64,000 bases of DNA from assembly GCF_900104045.1 (NCBI RefSeq), contig NZ_FNIN01000006.1, positions 48,527 to 112,526 on the forward strand. Direction: 5' to 3'. Below the pieces are notes generated by a model. The model was not told where the DNA came from, ran no database searches, and saw only the letters and a list, made by a program, of their open reading frames with translations. Both the position numbers and the translations under genes were made by a program. Of the stretch, positions 1 through 8,123 are shown in pieces; position 1 is the first letter of the stretch, and each line of letters opens with the position of its first letter. The DNA is from Desulfonauticus submarinus (lineage in GTDB: Bacteria > Desulfobacterota > Desulfovibrionia > Desulfovibrionales > Desulfonatronovibrionaceae).

Positions 1-256
1 AAAAGATGAATTAAAAGGACAAGAAACATTACTTAGAGAAGTTTTTATTGTCTCTCAGGTTGTTTTTGAACCAGAAGAGAATGCATTAGATGATGCTTAT
101 GTTAGTACAGAAGTAGATGGTTTAAAGATTCAGGTTAATAAAGCAGATGGAAAAAAGTGTCAGCGTTGTTGGGTATATCATCCAGATACAGGTAAAAATG
201 AAAAATATCCGGATGTGTGTCCAAGATGTGCCGCAGTTCTAGAAAAAATGGCCTAA
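1..256 (+). CDS. ileS: isoleucyl-tRNA synthetase, C-terminal end (partial)
   Basis: Only the last 84 codons lie in the window; the frame begins at base 2 and the gene starts upstream. The fragment ends with a zinc-finger tail, CQRCW followed by CPRC, which is the C-terminal Zn-binding module of bacterial isoleucyl-tRNA synthetases that charge tRNA-Ile in the cytoplasm. The next gene on the same strand is lspA, and ileS-lspA is a common bacterial gene order, which supports the call. There is no in-frame stop before the TAA. Identity rests on the Cys motif and the neighbour, because the catalytic domain is outside the window. Confidence 0.85.
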   Translation, partial: KDELKGQETLLREVFIVSQVVFEPEENALDDAYVSTEVDGLKIQVNKADGKKCQRCWVYHPDTGKNEKYPDVCPRCAAVLEKMA

Positions 257-348
257 GAATTTTTAAACAAATTTTAGAAAAGTTTAAATTGAGAAGTTAG
301 TTTTTAGATATAGTTAAAACTTAAAGAGTGTAACAAGCAGGTAAAAGA

Positions 349-846
349 ATGGGTAAATTTAAGTATAAGTTATGTTTTGGGTTAGCAGCCATTATTTTGG
401 TTTTGGATCAAATTAGCAAATTGTGGATAGAAAAAACAATTCCTTTATGGTCAGAAAGAGTTGTTGTTCCTGGCTTTTTTAATTTGGTTCATATTTTAAA
501 TAAAGGAGCAGCATTTGGTTTTTTAAATAGGGCTGATATATCGTGGCAAACTTATTTTTTTATAGGTGCTTCTGCTTTAGCAATAGTACTTATTATTCAT
601 CTTTTAAAAACAGTCGATAGAAAAGATTATTATTTATTTACAGGTCTTGGTCTTATTTTAGGTGGAGCTTTGGGTAATTTAATTGATAGAATAAGGCTTG
701 GAAAAGTGATTGATTTCTTAGATTTTTATATAAAAAGTTATCATTGGCCTGCGTTTAATGTAGCAGATATTGCGATTTTTTGTGGCACTGTTTGTCTGCT
801 TTTATCATTTTACAAAAGGAAAAAAAATGCATCCAATTTTAATTAA
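349..846 (+). CDS. lspA: lipoprotein signal peptidase (signal peptidase II)
   Basis: This 165-residue, four-helix inner-membrane aspartic protease removes signal peptides from prolipoproteins after lipid attachment. The two family active-site motifs are visible: GNLIDR, with catalytic Asp at about residue 113, and FNVADIAI, with Asp at about residue 140. The N-terminal LDQISK block is also typical. Length is normal for the family. The gene lies about 90 bases after ileS and its 3' end overlaps the start of lgt by 20 bases. It therefore works directly with its neighbour: Lgt adds the diacylglyceryl group and LspA then cleaves. Confidence 0.96.
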   Translation: MGKFKYKLCFGLAAIILVLDQISKLWIEKTIPLWSERVVVPGFFNLVHILNKGAAFGFLNRADISWQTYFFIGASALAIVLIIHLLKTVDRKDYYLFTGLGLILGGALGNLIDRIRLGKVIDFLDFYIKSYHWPAFNVADIAIFCGTVCLLLSFYKRKKNASNFN

Positions 847-1573
847 ATTAGGTCCGATTACAATTTATACGTATGGTTTTTTTATTGCAGCTGCTATTTT
901 ACTAGGGCTAGCTATAACTTCTATAGAAGCTAAGAAAAAAGGGCTTAACAATCAGTTGGTATCTGAGCTTGGTTTTTATCTTGTTTTAGGGGCCTTGATA
1001 GGAGCAAGGATTTTTTTTGTAATTATAAGTTGGGACTATTTTTTAAAACACCCATTAGAAATTTTTATGTTTTGGAAGGGAGGATTAGTTTTTTTAGGTG
1101 GGGCGATAGGTGCTGCTTTGGCAAGTATCGTTTTCTTTAAAAAATTTAAACAACCTTTTTGGCCTTGGGTTGATAGTATGGCTCCTGGGGTGGCAATTGG
1201 TCAAGCCATAGGAAGAATTGGTTGTTTGTGTGCAGGATGTTGTTATGGTAAGCCTACAAGTTTGCCTTGGGCTATTACCTTTACTAATCCAGATTCTTTA
1301 GCTCCCTTGTTTGTGCCTCTTCATCCTACACAAATTTATCATTCTTTAGCAGGGTTAACTACTTTTTTGATTTTAATATTTGTTAAAAAGAAATTAAAGA
1401 GTGGTCAGCTTTTTGGTTTGCTTTTAATTTTATATGCTGTTTTTAGATTTAATATAGAATTTTTTAGAGGAGACTATAGAGGGACTATTGGTTTTTTAAG
1501 TGCCACTCAAGTAGTAGCTATTGTTGTTTTTTGTTTGGGTATTATAATTTTCTGGAAGAGAAGAGCAAAGTGA
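827..1573 (+). CDS. lgt: prolipoprotein diacylglyceryl transferase
   Basis: Lgt transfers diacylglycerol from phosphatidylglycerol to the lipobox cysteine of prolipoproteins, the first step of lipoprotein maturation. The 248-residue polytopic membrane protein carries the signature GRIGCLCAGCCYGKP near residues 129-143, which is the Cys-rich variant of the Lgt motif. A C-terminal FNIEFFRGDYRG block fits the family's conserved FxxEFFR region. The frame is open from 770, but the ATG at 827 is preferred: it follows AAAGGAA and begins MHPILIKLGPI, as family members do. It overlaps lspA by 20 bases, which suggests translational coupling. Confidence 0.95.
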   Translation: MHPILIKLGPITIYTYGFFIAAAILLGLAITSIEAKKKGLNNQLVSELGFYLVLGALIGARIFFVIISWDYFLKHPLEIFMFWKGGLVFLGGAIGAALASIVFFKKFKQPFWPWVDSMAPGVAIGQAIGRIGCLCAGCCYGKPTSLPWAITFTNPDSLAPLFVPLHPTQIYHSLAGLTTFLILIFVKKKLKSGQLFGLLLILYAVFRFNIEFFRGDYRGTIGFLSATQVVAIVVFCLGIIIFWKRRAK

Positions 1574-1597
1574 TTTTATAAGGAGGAAAAAAGGTTT

Positions 1598-1810
1598 ATG
1601 TTTGGAATTCCTGGAGATAAACTTGTTTATATTCTACCATTACTTATTTTACCTATTTTACCAAATTTATGGGCTATTGTTCATATTTTTAAAAGAGATT
1701 TTAATACACCTCAAGAAAAAATGATTTGGTTAGGATTAGCTGTTTTTGTGCCAGTTATAGGAGGTTTGGCTTATGTTTTTGTGGGGAGAAAAAGGGCAAA
1801 ACGCTGTTAG
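1598..1810 (+). CDS. small PLDc_N-type membrane protein
   Basis: A 70-residue hydrophobic protein with two predicted membrane segments (about residues 10-29 and 43-62) and a basic C-terminus. The pattern LPNLWAIVHIF followed by FVPVIGGLAYVFVGRK resembles the PLDc_N family, the membrane region found at the N-terminus of cardiolipin synthases and also as stand-alone small proteins. No phospholipase D catalytic domain follows. An AGGAGG site lies just upstream of the ATG. Its 3' end overlaps the next gene by 38 bases. The function of stand-alone PLDc_N proteins is unknown; I infer only an inner-membrane location. Confidence 0.75.
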   Translation: MFGIPGDKLVYILPLLILPILPNLWAIVHIFKRDFNTPQEKMIWLGLAVFVPVIGGLAYVFVGRKRAKRC

Positions 1811-2672
1811 ATTTTGGTTATATTTAAGTGTTGTGGGAATAGTATGTTTAGGGGGCTGTGCAAGTAAACAAGATGTGGATGCATTGCGTTATGAAGTATA
1901 TTCTACACAATCTAATTTTGTTCAAGAAAATAAAGCACTTAAGCAAGAGTTAGTTGTTCTTAAAAAGCAAATTAAAGATCTTAAAGTTCAATTAGAAAAA
2001 ACTTCTACACCCGTTAGAGCTACTCAGGCTAATTTATGGGCAGAAGTGGAGAGTTTGCGGGTTCAGGTGGCATCTTTAAGTGGAAAAATAGATACAATTT
2101 TACGAGAGCAAGCAGCAACACAAAATGCTACTAATAACGCTACTAAGAGCGTTGATGAGCTTACTCATAAAGTAGAGGCTCTTGAAGGTAAGTTGACTGC
2201 ATTAAGTAGTAGATTAGGTATAGATTTGGAAGAAAGCCTAGATAAACCTCAAGATCAGGCAATAAAGAAAAAGCCTATTATAGAACCAGATAATCCAGAG
2301 GATCTTTATAAAAAAGCTTTAGATTCTTTTTATAAAAGAAAATATGATCTTGCTCAGACTTTGTGGGATGAGTTTGTTCGAGAATATCCTAAGCATAAAT
2401 TAGTTCCTAACGCATATTTTTGGCAAGGAGAATGTTTTTTTCAAATGGAAGACTATAAACGAGCAATTTTAGCTTATCAAAAAGTAATAGAAAGATTTCC
2501 AAAGTCGAGTAAAATAGCGCCTTCTCTCTTAAAACAGGCTATTTCTTTTGCAAAAATAAAGAAAAATAAGGCGGCTATTTTATTGTTAAAAGATGTTATA
2601 AAAAAATTTCCAAAAACTATAGAAGCTAGGCGAGCCAAGGCATTTTTAAGTAAATTGGAAGGAGCTAAGTAG
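1773..2672 (+). CDS. YbgF/CpoB-like TPR lipoprotein
   Basis: A 299-residue exported protein. The N-terminus has a hydrophobic segment ending in LGGC, a lipobox that would place the lipidated Cys at residue 29. Residues 30-150 form a coiled coil, and about residues 179-295 contain tetratricopeptide-like repeats. This is the architecture of YbgF/CpoB, the periplasmic partner of the Tol-Pal system that coordinates outer-membrane constriction and peptidoglycan synthesis. The lipobox is unlike E. coli CpoB but common in delta-proteobacteria. The start overlaps the preceding gene; AGGAGG at 1759-1764, eight bases before the ATG, supports it. The gene sits after lspA and lgt, the enzymes that would process it. 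No tol genes are adjacent. Confidence 0.8.
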   Translation: MFLWGEKGQNAVRFWLYLSVVGIVCLGGCASKQDVDALRYEVYSTQSNFVQENKALKQELVVLKKQIKDLKVQLEKTSTPVRATQANLWAEVESLRVQVASLSGKIDTILREQAATQNATNNATKSVDELTHKVEALEGKLTALSSRLGIDLEESLDKPQDQAIKKKPIIEPDNPEDLYKKALDSFYKRKYDLAQTLWDEFVREYPKHKLVPNAYFWQGECFFQMEDYKRAILAYQKVIERFPKSSKIAPSLLKQAISFAKIKKNKAAILLLKDVIKKFPKTIEARRAKAFLSKLEGAK

Positions 2673-3107
2673 ATGAATAAAAAATATCCCTCTAAAATTA
2701 TTGCTTTACATTTTGCCTCAGGTGTATCCCGACAACCTATGATGTGTAATTTAGCAAGAAAATTTGATTTAACGTTTAATATTTTAAAAGCCAGGATTAC
2801 TCCAAAAGAAGAAGGACATATGATTATTGAGCTCACGGGTCCAGAAGAGGATTTTCAAAAAGGTCTTTCTTATTTACAAGAAAATGGTGTTTCTATTCAA
2901 GAAGTAGCTCAAAATATCGCTAGAGATGAAAATTTGTGTATGCATTGTGGAATTTGTTTAAGTTTGTGTCTTACTGGTGCTTTATCTTTAAATCCAAAAA
3001 CTAGGCTTATAGAGTTTAATCCTGAAAAGTGCACTGCATGTGGAAGATGCACAAAAATTTGTCCTGTGAAGGCCATGCAGGTCCAAATTGACACTAATGG
3101 TGAATAA
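2673..3107 (+). CDS. NIL domain 4Fe-4S ferredoxin
   Basis: A 144-residue cytoplasmic protein with two parts. Residues 1-80 match the NIL domain, a small alpha/beta ligand-binding fold best known at the C-terminus of methionine ABC transporter ATPases. Residues 89-99 and 120-130 carry two CxxCxxCxxxC clusters, each completed as a bacterial-type [4Fe-4S] ferredoxin site. NIL-ferredoxins are found in anaerobes and methanogens, where some are linked to sulfur-amino-acid metabolism. The role here is not shown by the sequence. The ATG directly abuts the stop codon of the YbgF-like gene, with GGAG nine bases upstream, so the two are cotranscribed. Confidence 0.85.
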   Translation: MNKKYPSKIIALHFASGVSRQPMMCNLARKFDLTFNILKARITPKEEGHMIIELTGPEEDFQKGLSYLQENGVSIQEVAQNIARDENLCMHCGICLSLCLTGALSLNPKTRLIEFNPEKCTACGRCTKICPVKAMQVQIDTNGE

Positions 3108-3158
3108 TCGTATATAGGATAGTAGTATGGACATTTATGAGAAAGAGAAGATGTTGTT

Positions 3159-3683
3159 ATGAACCAAGAGAGTAGAACTTTTTCTAGGGTTAAAACCCGT
3201 TTGAAGATGTATTTTAGGCCAACTTCTAAAGATGCAAGGCCATTGTTTTTAGGGTGCGTTGGTTGTGAGAGTCAATCCACAGGATTTGAAGACTTCCATT
3301 CTCCCCACCTTCCAAAAGAGTTTTTTGATTTTTTGCTTAACTTAGACAATAAGCTAAATATGATTTTAAATTTTTTAAGCCAAAAAACTTTAAGTCAGGA
3401 ATATCCATACCAAGGAGAAGTTATTGAAATAAGTGGGGCAGGTTTTAAATTTATTTCCTCTACTCCTGTGAAGGTCGGAGATTTTATAGAAGCAGCTGTT
3501 GCGTTGTCTTCTGTGCCTCCTGTATTGATAGGCGTGGTAGGTGAAGTTATTCGAGAAGAAATTATTCATGATCAAAAAATATATGCTTTTAAATATGTTC
3601 ACATTAGGGAATCTGATAGAGAACAAATCGTACAATTTGTTTTTAAAGAACAAAGGGAGATTCTACGTGAACAACGGCTTTAA
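3159..3683 (+). CDS. PilZ-domain protein (putative c-di-GMP receptor)
   Basis: A 174-residue protein with the split PilZ signature. RVKTR at residues 10-14 fits the RxxxR c-di-GMP-binding motif. EISGAGFKF at residues 90-98 fits the second motif [D/N]xSxxG except that the first residue is Glu. About 75 residues separate the two, so a helical region is inserted between the arginine loop and the beta barrel. PilZ proteins bind c-di-GMP and alter motility or exopolysaccharide machinery. The next genes are a kinase-like ATPase and cheZ, which points to flagellar or chemotaxis control. The ATG follows GAGAAG by eight bases. Binding of c-di-GMP is inferred. Confidence 0.8.
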   Translation: MNQESRTFSRVKTRLKMYFRPTSKDARPLFLGCVGCESQSTGFEDFHSPHLPKEFFDFLLNLDNKLNMILNFLSQKTLSQEYPYQGEVIEISGAGFKFISSTPVKVGDFIEAAVALSSVPPVLIGVVGEVIREEIIHDQKIYAFKYVHIRESDREQIVQFVFKEQREILREQRL

Positions 3684-4383
3684 TTTAGATTCGCTAGAAG
3701 AGATTAACAAGTTGGTTTTTTTATATCTTCAAGCTAGAGGAGGGAAGAGCTTTCCAGGATTTATTCACAATTTGAATAATTATTTGCATCTTTTAAAGAT
3801 GCAGCACTCTCTTTTAGAAAAAAAGATTCAAAAAGAAACATTAGAAGATATTCCTGTGTATTTTGAGCGCTTTGCTCAAGCTTTTAGCGGAGTAGATAGA
3901 TTAGTTAGCTTAGCTGGTGAAAGAGATTTTTATTTAAGTAAAGAAATAGAACGTTTTAGTATAAATAGTTTTATAGAGTGGTTTAAAGATTTTTGGGTTA
4001 ATGATTTGTTTTTTAAACATCAGATAAAATTAAATATTTGTTTAAATATAGATTCTCCTTTGCAACTTGCACCTTATATTTTAACTTTTTGTTTGGAAGA
4101 AGGGCTGTTTAATATATTAGAAGAATTACAGGACAAAGAAGGAACCTTTGATCTTTCTTTAAATGTGAATAAAGTAGAACAAGATATAATATTTGAGCTT
4201 ATCTCTCCTACTGTATTAAAGGTAAAGAATCCCTTTGATCCTTTTGTTTCCACTAAGAAAAAACATTTAGGCTTAGGTCTTTTTTTAGGGGCTAAACTAC
4301 TTTCTACTTGTAAAGGGAGTTTAGATTTATTTGCTAAAAATGACTTAACTATTTATCAAATAATTATTCCTATAAAAAATTAG
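3667..4383 (+). CDS. degenerate histidine-kinase-like ATPase protein
   Basis: About 238 residues from a GTG at 3667, preceded by GGGAGA; the open frame begins at 3541, but that part lies inside the PilZ gene. The sequence FIHNLNNYLHLL resembles the phosphoacceptor helix of sensor kinases. The C-terminal stretch PFVSTKKKHLGLGLF resembles the F and G2 boxes of the HATPase_c domain. The usual N-box Asn-Ala and the DxGxG G1 box are not recognisable, so catalytic activity is doubtful. There is no membrane segment. It lies between a PilZ gene, which it overlaps, and cheZ, with a 10-base gap. A scaffold or regulator for CheZ is inference only. Confidence 0.6.
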   Translation: MNNGFNLDSLEEINKLVFLYLQARGGKSFPGFIHNLNNYLHLLKMQHSLLEKKIQKETLEDIPVYFERFAQAFSGVDRLVSLAGERDFYLSKEIERFSINSFIEWFKDFWVNDLFFKHQIKLNICLNIDSPLQLAPYILTFCLEEGLFNILEELQDKEGTFDLSLNVNKVEQDIIFELISPTVLKVKNPFDPFVSTKKKHLGLGLFLGAKLLSTCKGSLDLFAKNDLTIYQIIIPIKN

Positions 4384-4393
4384 GAGGCACTTT

Positions 4394-5101
4394 TTGAAAG
4401 ACTTAAGTCAAGAAATATTGGATAATTTGAGCTCTAAGTTGGAAGTATCTTTAAAAGATGTTATAGCAGAGGTTTTAGAAAAGGAGGTTAGCAAAGCCTT
4501 AGCTAAGACCTTAATGGAAAGTGAATTTTATCGAAATTTAAGTGAGGAACTTCGTTCAGGTTTAAAAAATATTTATAGTAATATTGAGGAAACAAAAAAA
4601 ACAGGTCTTTCTCAAAAAGAAACAGAATATTTATTAAATGAAACTTCTGATCAACTTGATGCTATTTTACGAACCACTGAGCAAGCCACAATGGAAATAA
4701 TGGGCTTAGTGGAAAAACATTTAGATCAGATGCCTCAAATAGAGGAGATTTGTCAGAGAGTAAAGAAAGGTCAGGTTTGTCCAGAAGATGGGTTTACTCT
4801 TTTGGCTTGGCAAAAAAGCTTAAATCAAGACCTTTTATCTATTATGACTAGTCTTAGTTTTCAGGATTTGACAGGGCAACGAATTAAAAAGATTATTGAT
4901 GCCTTACGTCAAATAGAAGAACAAGTGTTTCAACTTTATGTATCTTCTAGTCTTAGTTTAAAAGTAAAAGAAAAAAATCCTGATAAAGATTTTGAAGAAA
5001 TAAAACAAGAAGCCCAAGCTAAAATGTCGGAATTAAAAGGACCTCAAGAAAAGGTAAAGCAGGAAGATGTAGATGAACTCTTAGCTGAGCTGGGGTTGTA
5101 G
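4394..5101 (+). CDS. cheZ: chemotaxis protein phosphatase CheZ
   Basis: CheZ dephosphorylates CheY-P and so ends the tumbling or reversal signal. The 235-residue, largely helical protein has the catalytic block FQDLTGQ at residues 156-162; Asp158 and Gln162 correspond to E. coli Asp143 and Gln147. The C-terminus DVDELLAELGL matches the short acidic amphipathic CheY-tethering helix of CheZ. The start codon is TTG, placed after a strong AGGAGG seven bases upstream. It is the last gene of the PilZ-kinase-like-CheZ run and ends just before a convergent gene. No other che genes are adjacent. Confidence 0.92.
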   Translation: MKDLSQEILDNLSSKLEVSLKDVIAEVLEKEVSKALAKTLMESEFYRNLSEELRSGLKNIYSNIEETKKTGLSQKETEYLLNETSDQLDAILRTTEQATMEIMGLVEKHLDQMPQIEEICQRVKKGQVCPEDGFTLLAWQKSLNQDLLSIMTSLSFQDLTGQRIKKIIDALRQIEEQVFQLYVSSSLSLKVKEKNPDKDFEEIKQEAQAKMSELKGPQEKVKQEDVDELLAELGL

Positions 5102-5134
5102 GTTTCTACTATCTATCGGTCTTTCTCATTTCTA

Positions 5135-6040
5135 TTATTTTTTAATATCTGGCTCAAAAAATATCCATTTTACTTGAGGGAAATGTTTTTTTAATATTTG
5201 TTCGCATTGATTAATATCATTAACTAGTTCTAGTGCTGATTTTTTTAAATTCATTTTTGCTTTGACAGCCACCATAACATTAGGTCCTAGTTGAAGAGTA
5301 ATAAGATTTAAAACTTGTTTTATTTCAGGTTGTTTTTCCAAAAGCTCAATTATTTTTTCTTTTATTTCTGGTTCTACTCCTTGTCCTATTAGTAGTTCGT
5401 AAACTTCACTTCCAATTGCTAAGGCGATTACAATAAGTAAAATCCCTATCAAAATACTTCCTAAGGCATCATAAAAAGGATTTTGGGTAATGATACTTAA
5501 AACTATAGCTAAAAATGCAAATGTTAAACCTATAATTGCTGCACTATCTTCTCCAAATACTACCAGGAGTTCGCTTTGACGTGTTTTTTTAAACCAGGTC
5601 AATAGAGTTTGATTTTTACGTACTTTATTGATTTCTTTAAGGCATCCAATAAGAGATATGCCCTCTGCTAAAAGTGAGAATAGAAGCACTCCTAGAGCTA
5701 AAAATGGGTAAGAAATTGTTTTTGGATGTTTTAGTTTATAAAAGCCTTCGTAAATAGAAAACATTCCTCCCATAGAAAATAAAAGCAAAGCAACAATAAA
5801 AGACCAAAAAAAGATCGCTTTACCGTGCCCTAAAGGATGTTTTGGAGTAGGAGGGCGACGTGATAACTTTAATCCCCATAAAAGCAAGAGTTGATTTCCT
5901 GTATCTGCTAAGGAATGGATAGCTTCTGCAAGTAATGATCCTGAACCAGTAAAGAGTGCTGCTCCTAGTTTGGCAATAAAAATTGCTAAATTTGCTCCTA
6001 AGGCAAAAAAAATGGATTTTAAAGAATTGGGTTTGGGCAT
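5135..6040 (-). CDS. cation diffusion facilitator family transporter
   Basis: A 301-residue inner-membrane protein with about six membrane segments and a cytoplasmic C-terminal domain, typical of CDF metal/proton antiporters that export Zn, Fe, Co or Mn. The LLAEAIHSLADTGNQ block in TM2 carries the metal-site His and Asp, and GEDSAAIIGL in TM5 carries the second Asp. A KHPLGHGKA loop follows TM2. Substrate cannot be read from the sequence. It is 23 bases downstream of rsmB on the same strand, so it probably shares the translation-gene transcript, and is convergent with cheZ. Confidence 0.9.
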   Translation of the reverse strand: MPKPNSLKSIFFALGANLAIFIAKLGAALFTGSGSLLAEAIHSLADTGNQLLLLWGLKLSRRPPTPKHPLGHGKAIFFWSFIVALLLFSMGGMFSIYEGFYKLKHPKTISYPFLALGVLLFSLLAEGISLIGCLKEINKVRKNQTLLTWFKKTRQSELLVVFGEDSAAIIGLTFAFLAIVLSIITQNPFYDALGSILIGILLIVIALAIGSEVYELLIGQGVEPEIKEKIIELLEKQPEIKQVLNLITLQLGPNVMVAVKAKMNLKKSALELVNDINQCEQILKKHFPQVKWIFFEPDIKK

Positions 6041-6063
6041 GACTCGTTTGTAATGGTGTTATG

Positions 6064-7332
6064 TTAATTACCTATTTTAATGAATTTAGCGCCAAAAAAA
6101 TATTCTTTTTCTGTTTGGAAATTTGGTTTAATTATGCATTCTAATTTAACTTTAGAGGAATATTTTTCAAGTAAAAAATTTACTTGTTCCTCATTTTCTT
6201 TTTTGGTGACTGTGCAAGTAAGATATAAAAGCACTCCTCCTTTAGGAAGTACTTGAAAAGTATTGGAGAGGAGTTTTTGTTGAATAGCGGATAATTGCTT
6301 AATATCTTTTAAACTGCGTTTCCATTTTATGTCAGGACGTTTTGCTAAAACTCCAAGCCCAGAACAAGGTGCATCTAATAAGATAGTTGTTACTTTTTTA
6401 AAAGGAGGTTGTTTGGCATCTGCTCTAAAGATTTTTGGTTTAAGATTCCAAACATGAAGTTGTTGTTTTAAAAAGAGTAGTCTTTTTAGATTAATATCAC
6501 TAGCAAAAGGCTTAAACCCAAGCCTATAAAGAACAAAAGATTTGCCCCCACTTCCAGCACATGCATCCCAAATAGGTTCTTTTATTTGGGAGATTAATTT
6601 TAAAAGTATTTGTTGGCTAGCAAGACTTTGGGGATAATAAGGAATATTATTTTTTTTAAAAAAGGAGAAAATTTTTTCTTCCCACTTGGGTTTTATACTA
6701 AATCCACAAGGTGTTTCTTGTAAAATCCCTGGTTTTAGCTCTTTAGGAATGGTTATAGGTTTTAAGAGTAAAAGGGATGTTGGAGGTCGTTTAAGAGAAG
6801 ATTTTAAGAAATTCTCCACATCGGTTTTGTTTTGTTCTTTTAAAAGCAGTTCTACTATCCAAAAAGGCATTGAGTATTTTCTAGACAAAAATGTAGCCAG
6901 GGATGGATTGTCTTGTTTAAAGATAGTATCTGTTAGATCTATTTGTGTGCATTTTCTTAAAACTGCATTTACTAATCCGCCAAGTTTGGCATTATATTTG
7001 TTTTTAATAAGGTTTACACTCCAAGATAAAGTGGCATAGGCTGGGATTTTAGATAAATAATAAAGTTCATAACAACTTAAGCCCAACACAATTTTTATAT
7101 CCAAGGGAAGTTTATTCCATTTAGGTAAAAATAAAGTCTTTAAGAGATATTCTAATTGTCTTTTATATCGAAAATATCCATAGCAGAGTTCTGTAAGTAA
7201 TGCTTTGTCTTGTTGATTTTCTAATTGGTTTAGGGATTGATTAAGTACAGCTTGTAAATCTTGGCCATTGAGAGTTTTTTTTACTATTTGTAATGATGTT
7301 GATCTAATAGGATCAATTTTTTGTTTTTTCAT
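6064..7332 (-). CDS. rsmB: 16S rRNA (cytosine-C5)-methyltransferase RsmB
   Basis: This enzyme methylates C967 of 16S rRNA using S-adenosylmethionine. The 422-residue protein has the family order: an N-terminal NusB-like RNA-binding domain (about 1-130) and a C-terminal Rossmann methyltransferase. DACAGSGGKS is the SAM-binding loop, LDAPCSGLGVL is motif IV, and LTCTV is motif VI with the catalytic Cys. TCT replaces the more frequent TCS. It overlaps the DUF116 gene by four bases (ATGA), a sign of translational coupling. The def-fmt-rsmB association is widespread in bacteria. Confidence 0.92.
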   Translation of the reverse strand: MKKQKIDPIRSTSLQIVKKTLNGQDLQAVLNQSLNQLENQQDKALLTELCYGYFRYKRQLEYLLKTLFLPKWNKLPLDIKIVLGLSCYELYYLSKIPAYATLSWSVNLIKNKYNAKLGGLVNAVLRKCTQIDLTDTIFKQDNPSLATFLSRKYSMPFWIVELLLKEQNKTDVENFLKSSLKRPPTSLLLLKPITIPKELKPGILQETPCGFSIKPKWEEKIFSFFKKNNIPYYPQSLASQQILLKLISQIKEPIWDACAGSGGKSFVLYRLGFKPFASDINLKRLLFLKQQLHVWNLKPKIFRADAKQPPFKKVTTILLDAPCSGLGVLAKRPDIKWKRSLKDIKQLSAIQQKLLSNTFQVLPKGGVLLYLTCTVTKKENEEQVNFLLEKYSSKVKLECIIKPNFQTEKEYFFGAKFIKIGN

Positions 7333-8123
7333 TTTTGGATTACAAAGTGTCCCAAAGCTTTTTCTACTTGCTCAATAGGTACTAGAGTATCTAGGCAAGG
7401 CCCTTTAGGTCGTTGGTTTAAAATTCCATAGACAGGTAGCGGATAGGTATCTTGTATTCCACTGGCTAGGTCTCGTTCACAAGCTACAGCGATAATCATT
7501 TTAGGTCTTGTCTGGACTACAATGCGTCTAGCAATAGTACCTCCAGTGGCTATGGCCATATGTACTCCAAATTTTTTATGTAATTTAATAAGGTCAGCAA
7601 TAGGGCATTTTCCACATAGTTTGCAGTTGTAGATATTGTAAGTAAGGCGTCTTGAACATCGACTATTTTGTAAACAATGAGGTAAAAGAAGCAGTACTTC
7701 ATTTGGAGAATATTTTTTATATTCACTTAAGACTAGTTCGTTATTTACTTTAATAAAAGATGCTCGTACTTTTTGTTTTGAGATGTCAAAAAGTTTCCCT
7801 ACTAAAACCATAAGAGGTAGGAAAAATTTAATAGTAAGCCCTCTAATTTTGTGGGCAAATAAAATATTTCGTTTCCAAAGAATACTTAATACTAATCCTA
7901 ATGATGACCACGCAATAAATAAAATAAGCACAATAATAATAAAGCCTAGAATATAAGGAGCAAAAGGATGGATGGACTTTAAGCCTATGTAAGGAATAAG
8001 CCAAAGTAGAATTAAAAACAGAGAGAGTAAAACAGAGGTAAGCGTAATTAAACCAATAAATAATCGTTTTTTAGCCGGAATGGAGTCAGATATTTCTTCT
8101 AAAAGAGATTTATATTTGTTCAC
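7329..8123 (-). CDS. DUF116 family membrane protein
   Basis: A 264-residue protein with two N-terminal membrane segments (about residues 19-44 and 52-78) followed by a cytoplasmic DUF116 domain. That domain has a cysteine cluster, CLQNSRCSRRL then CKLCGKCPI, and conserved blocks TGGTIARR and ACERDLASGI. The cysteines suggest a metal or Fe-S site. DUF116 proteins have no proven function. In this window the gene overlaps both fmt and rsmB by four bases, so it is firmly in the formyl-Met/rRNA modification operon. A role in translation or formate/folate metabolism is conjecture. Confidence 0.85.
   Translation of the reverse strand: MNKYKSLLEEISDSIPAKKRLFIGLITLTSVLLSLFLILLWLIPYIGLKSIHPFAPYILGFIIIVLILFIAWSSLGLVLSILWKRNILFAHKIRGLTIKFFLPLMVLVGKLFDISKQKVRASFIKVNNELVLSEYKKYSPNEVLLLLPHCLQNSRCSRRLTYNIYNCKLCGKCPIADLIKLHKKFGVHMAIATGGTIARRIVVQTRPKMIIAVACERDLASGIQDTYPLPVYGILNQRPKGPCLDTLVPIEQVEKALGHFVIQK

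Noticed and set aside
770..826. Longer N-terminus for lgt starting at 770
   Set aside because: The extra codons lie inside lspA and encode no family-like sequence; the ATG at 827 has a ribosome-binding site and the expected N-terminus.
3541..3666. Longer N-terminus for the kinase-like protein
   Set aside because: The region is inside the PilZ gene in another frame and lacks a ribosome-binding site, while the GTG at 3667 has one.
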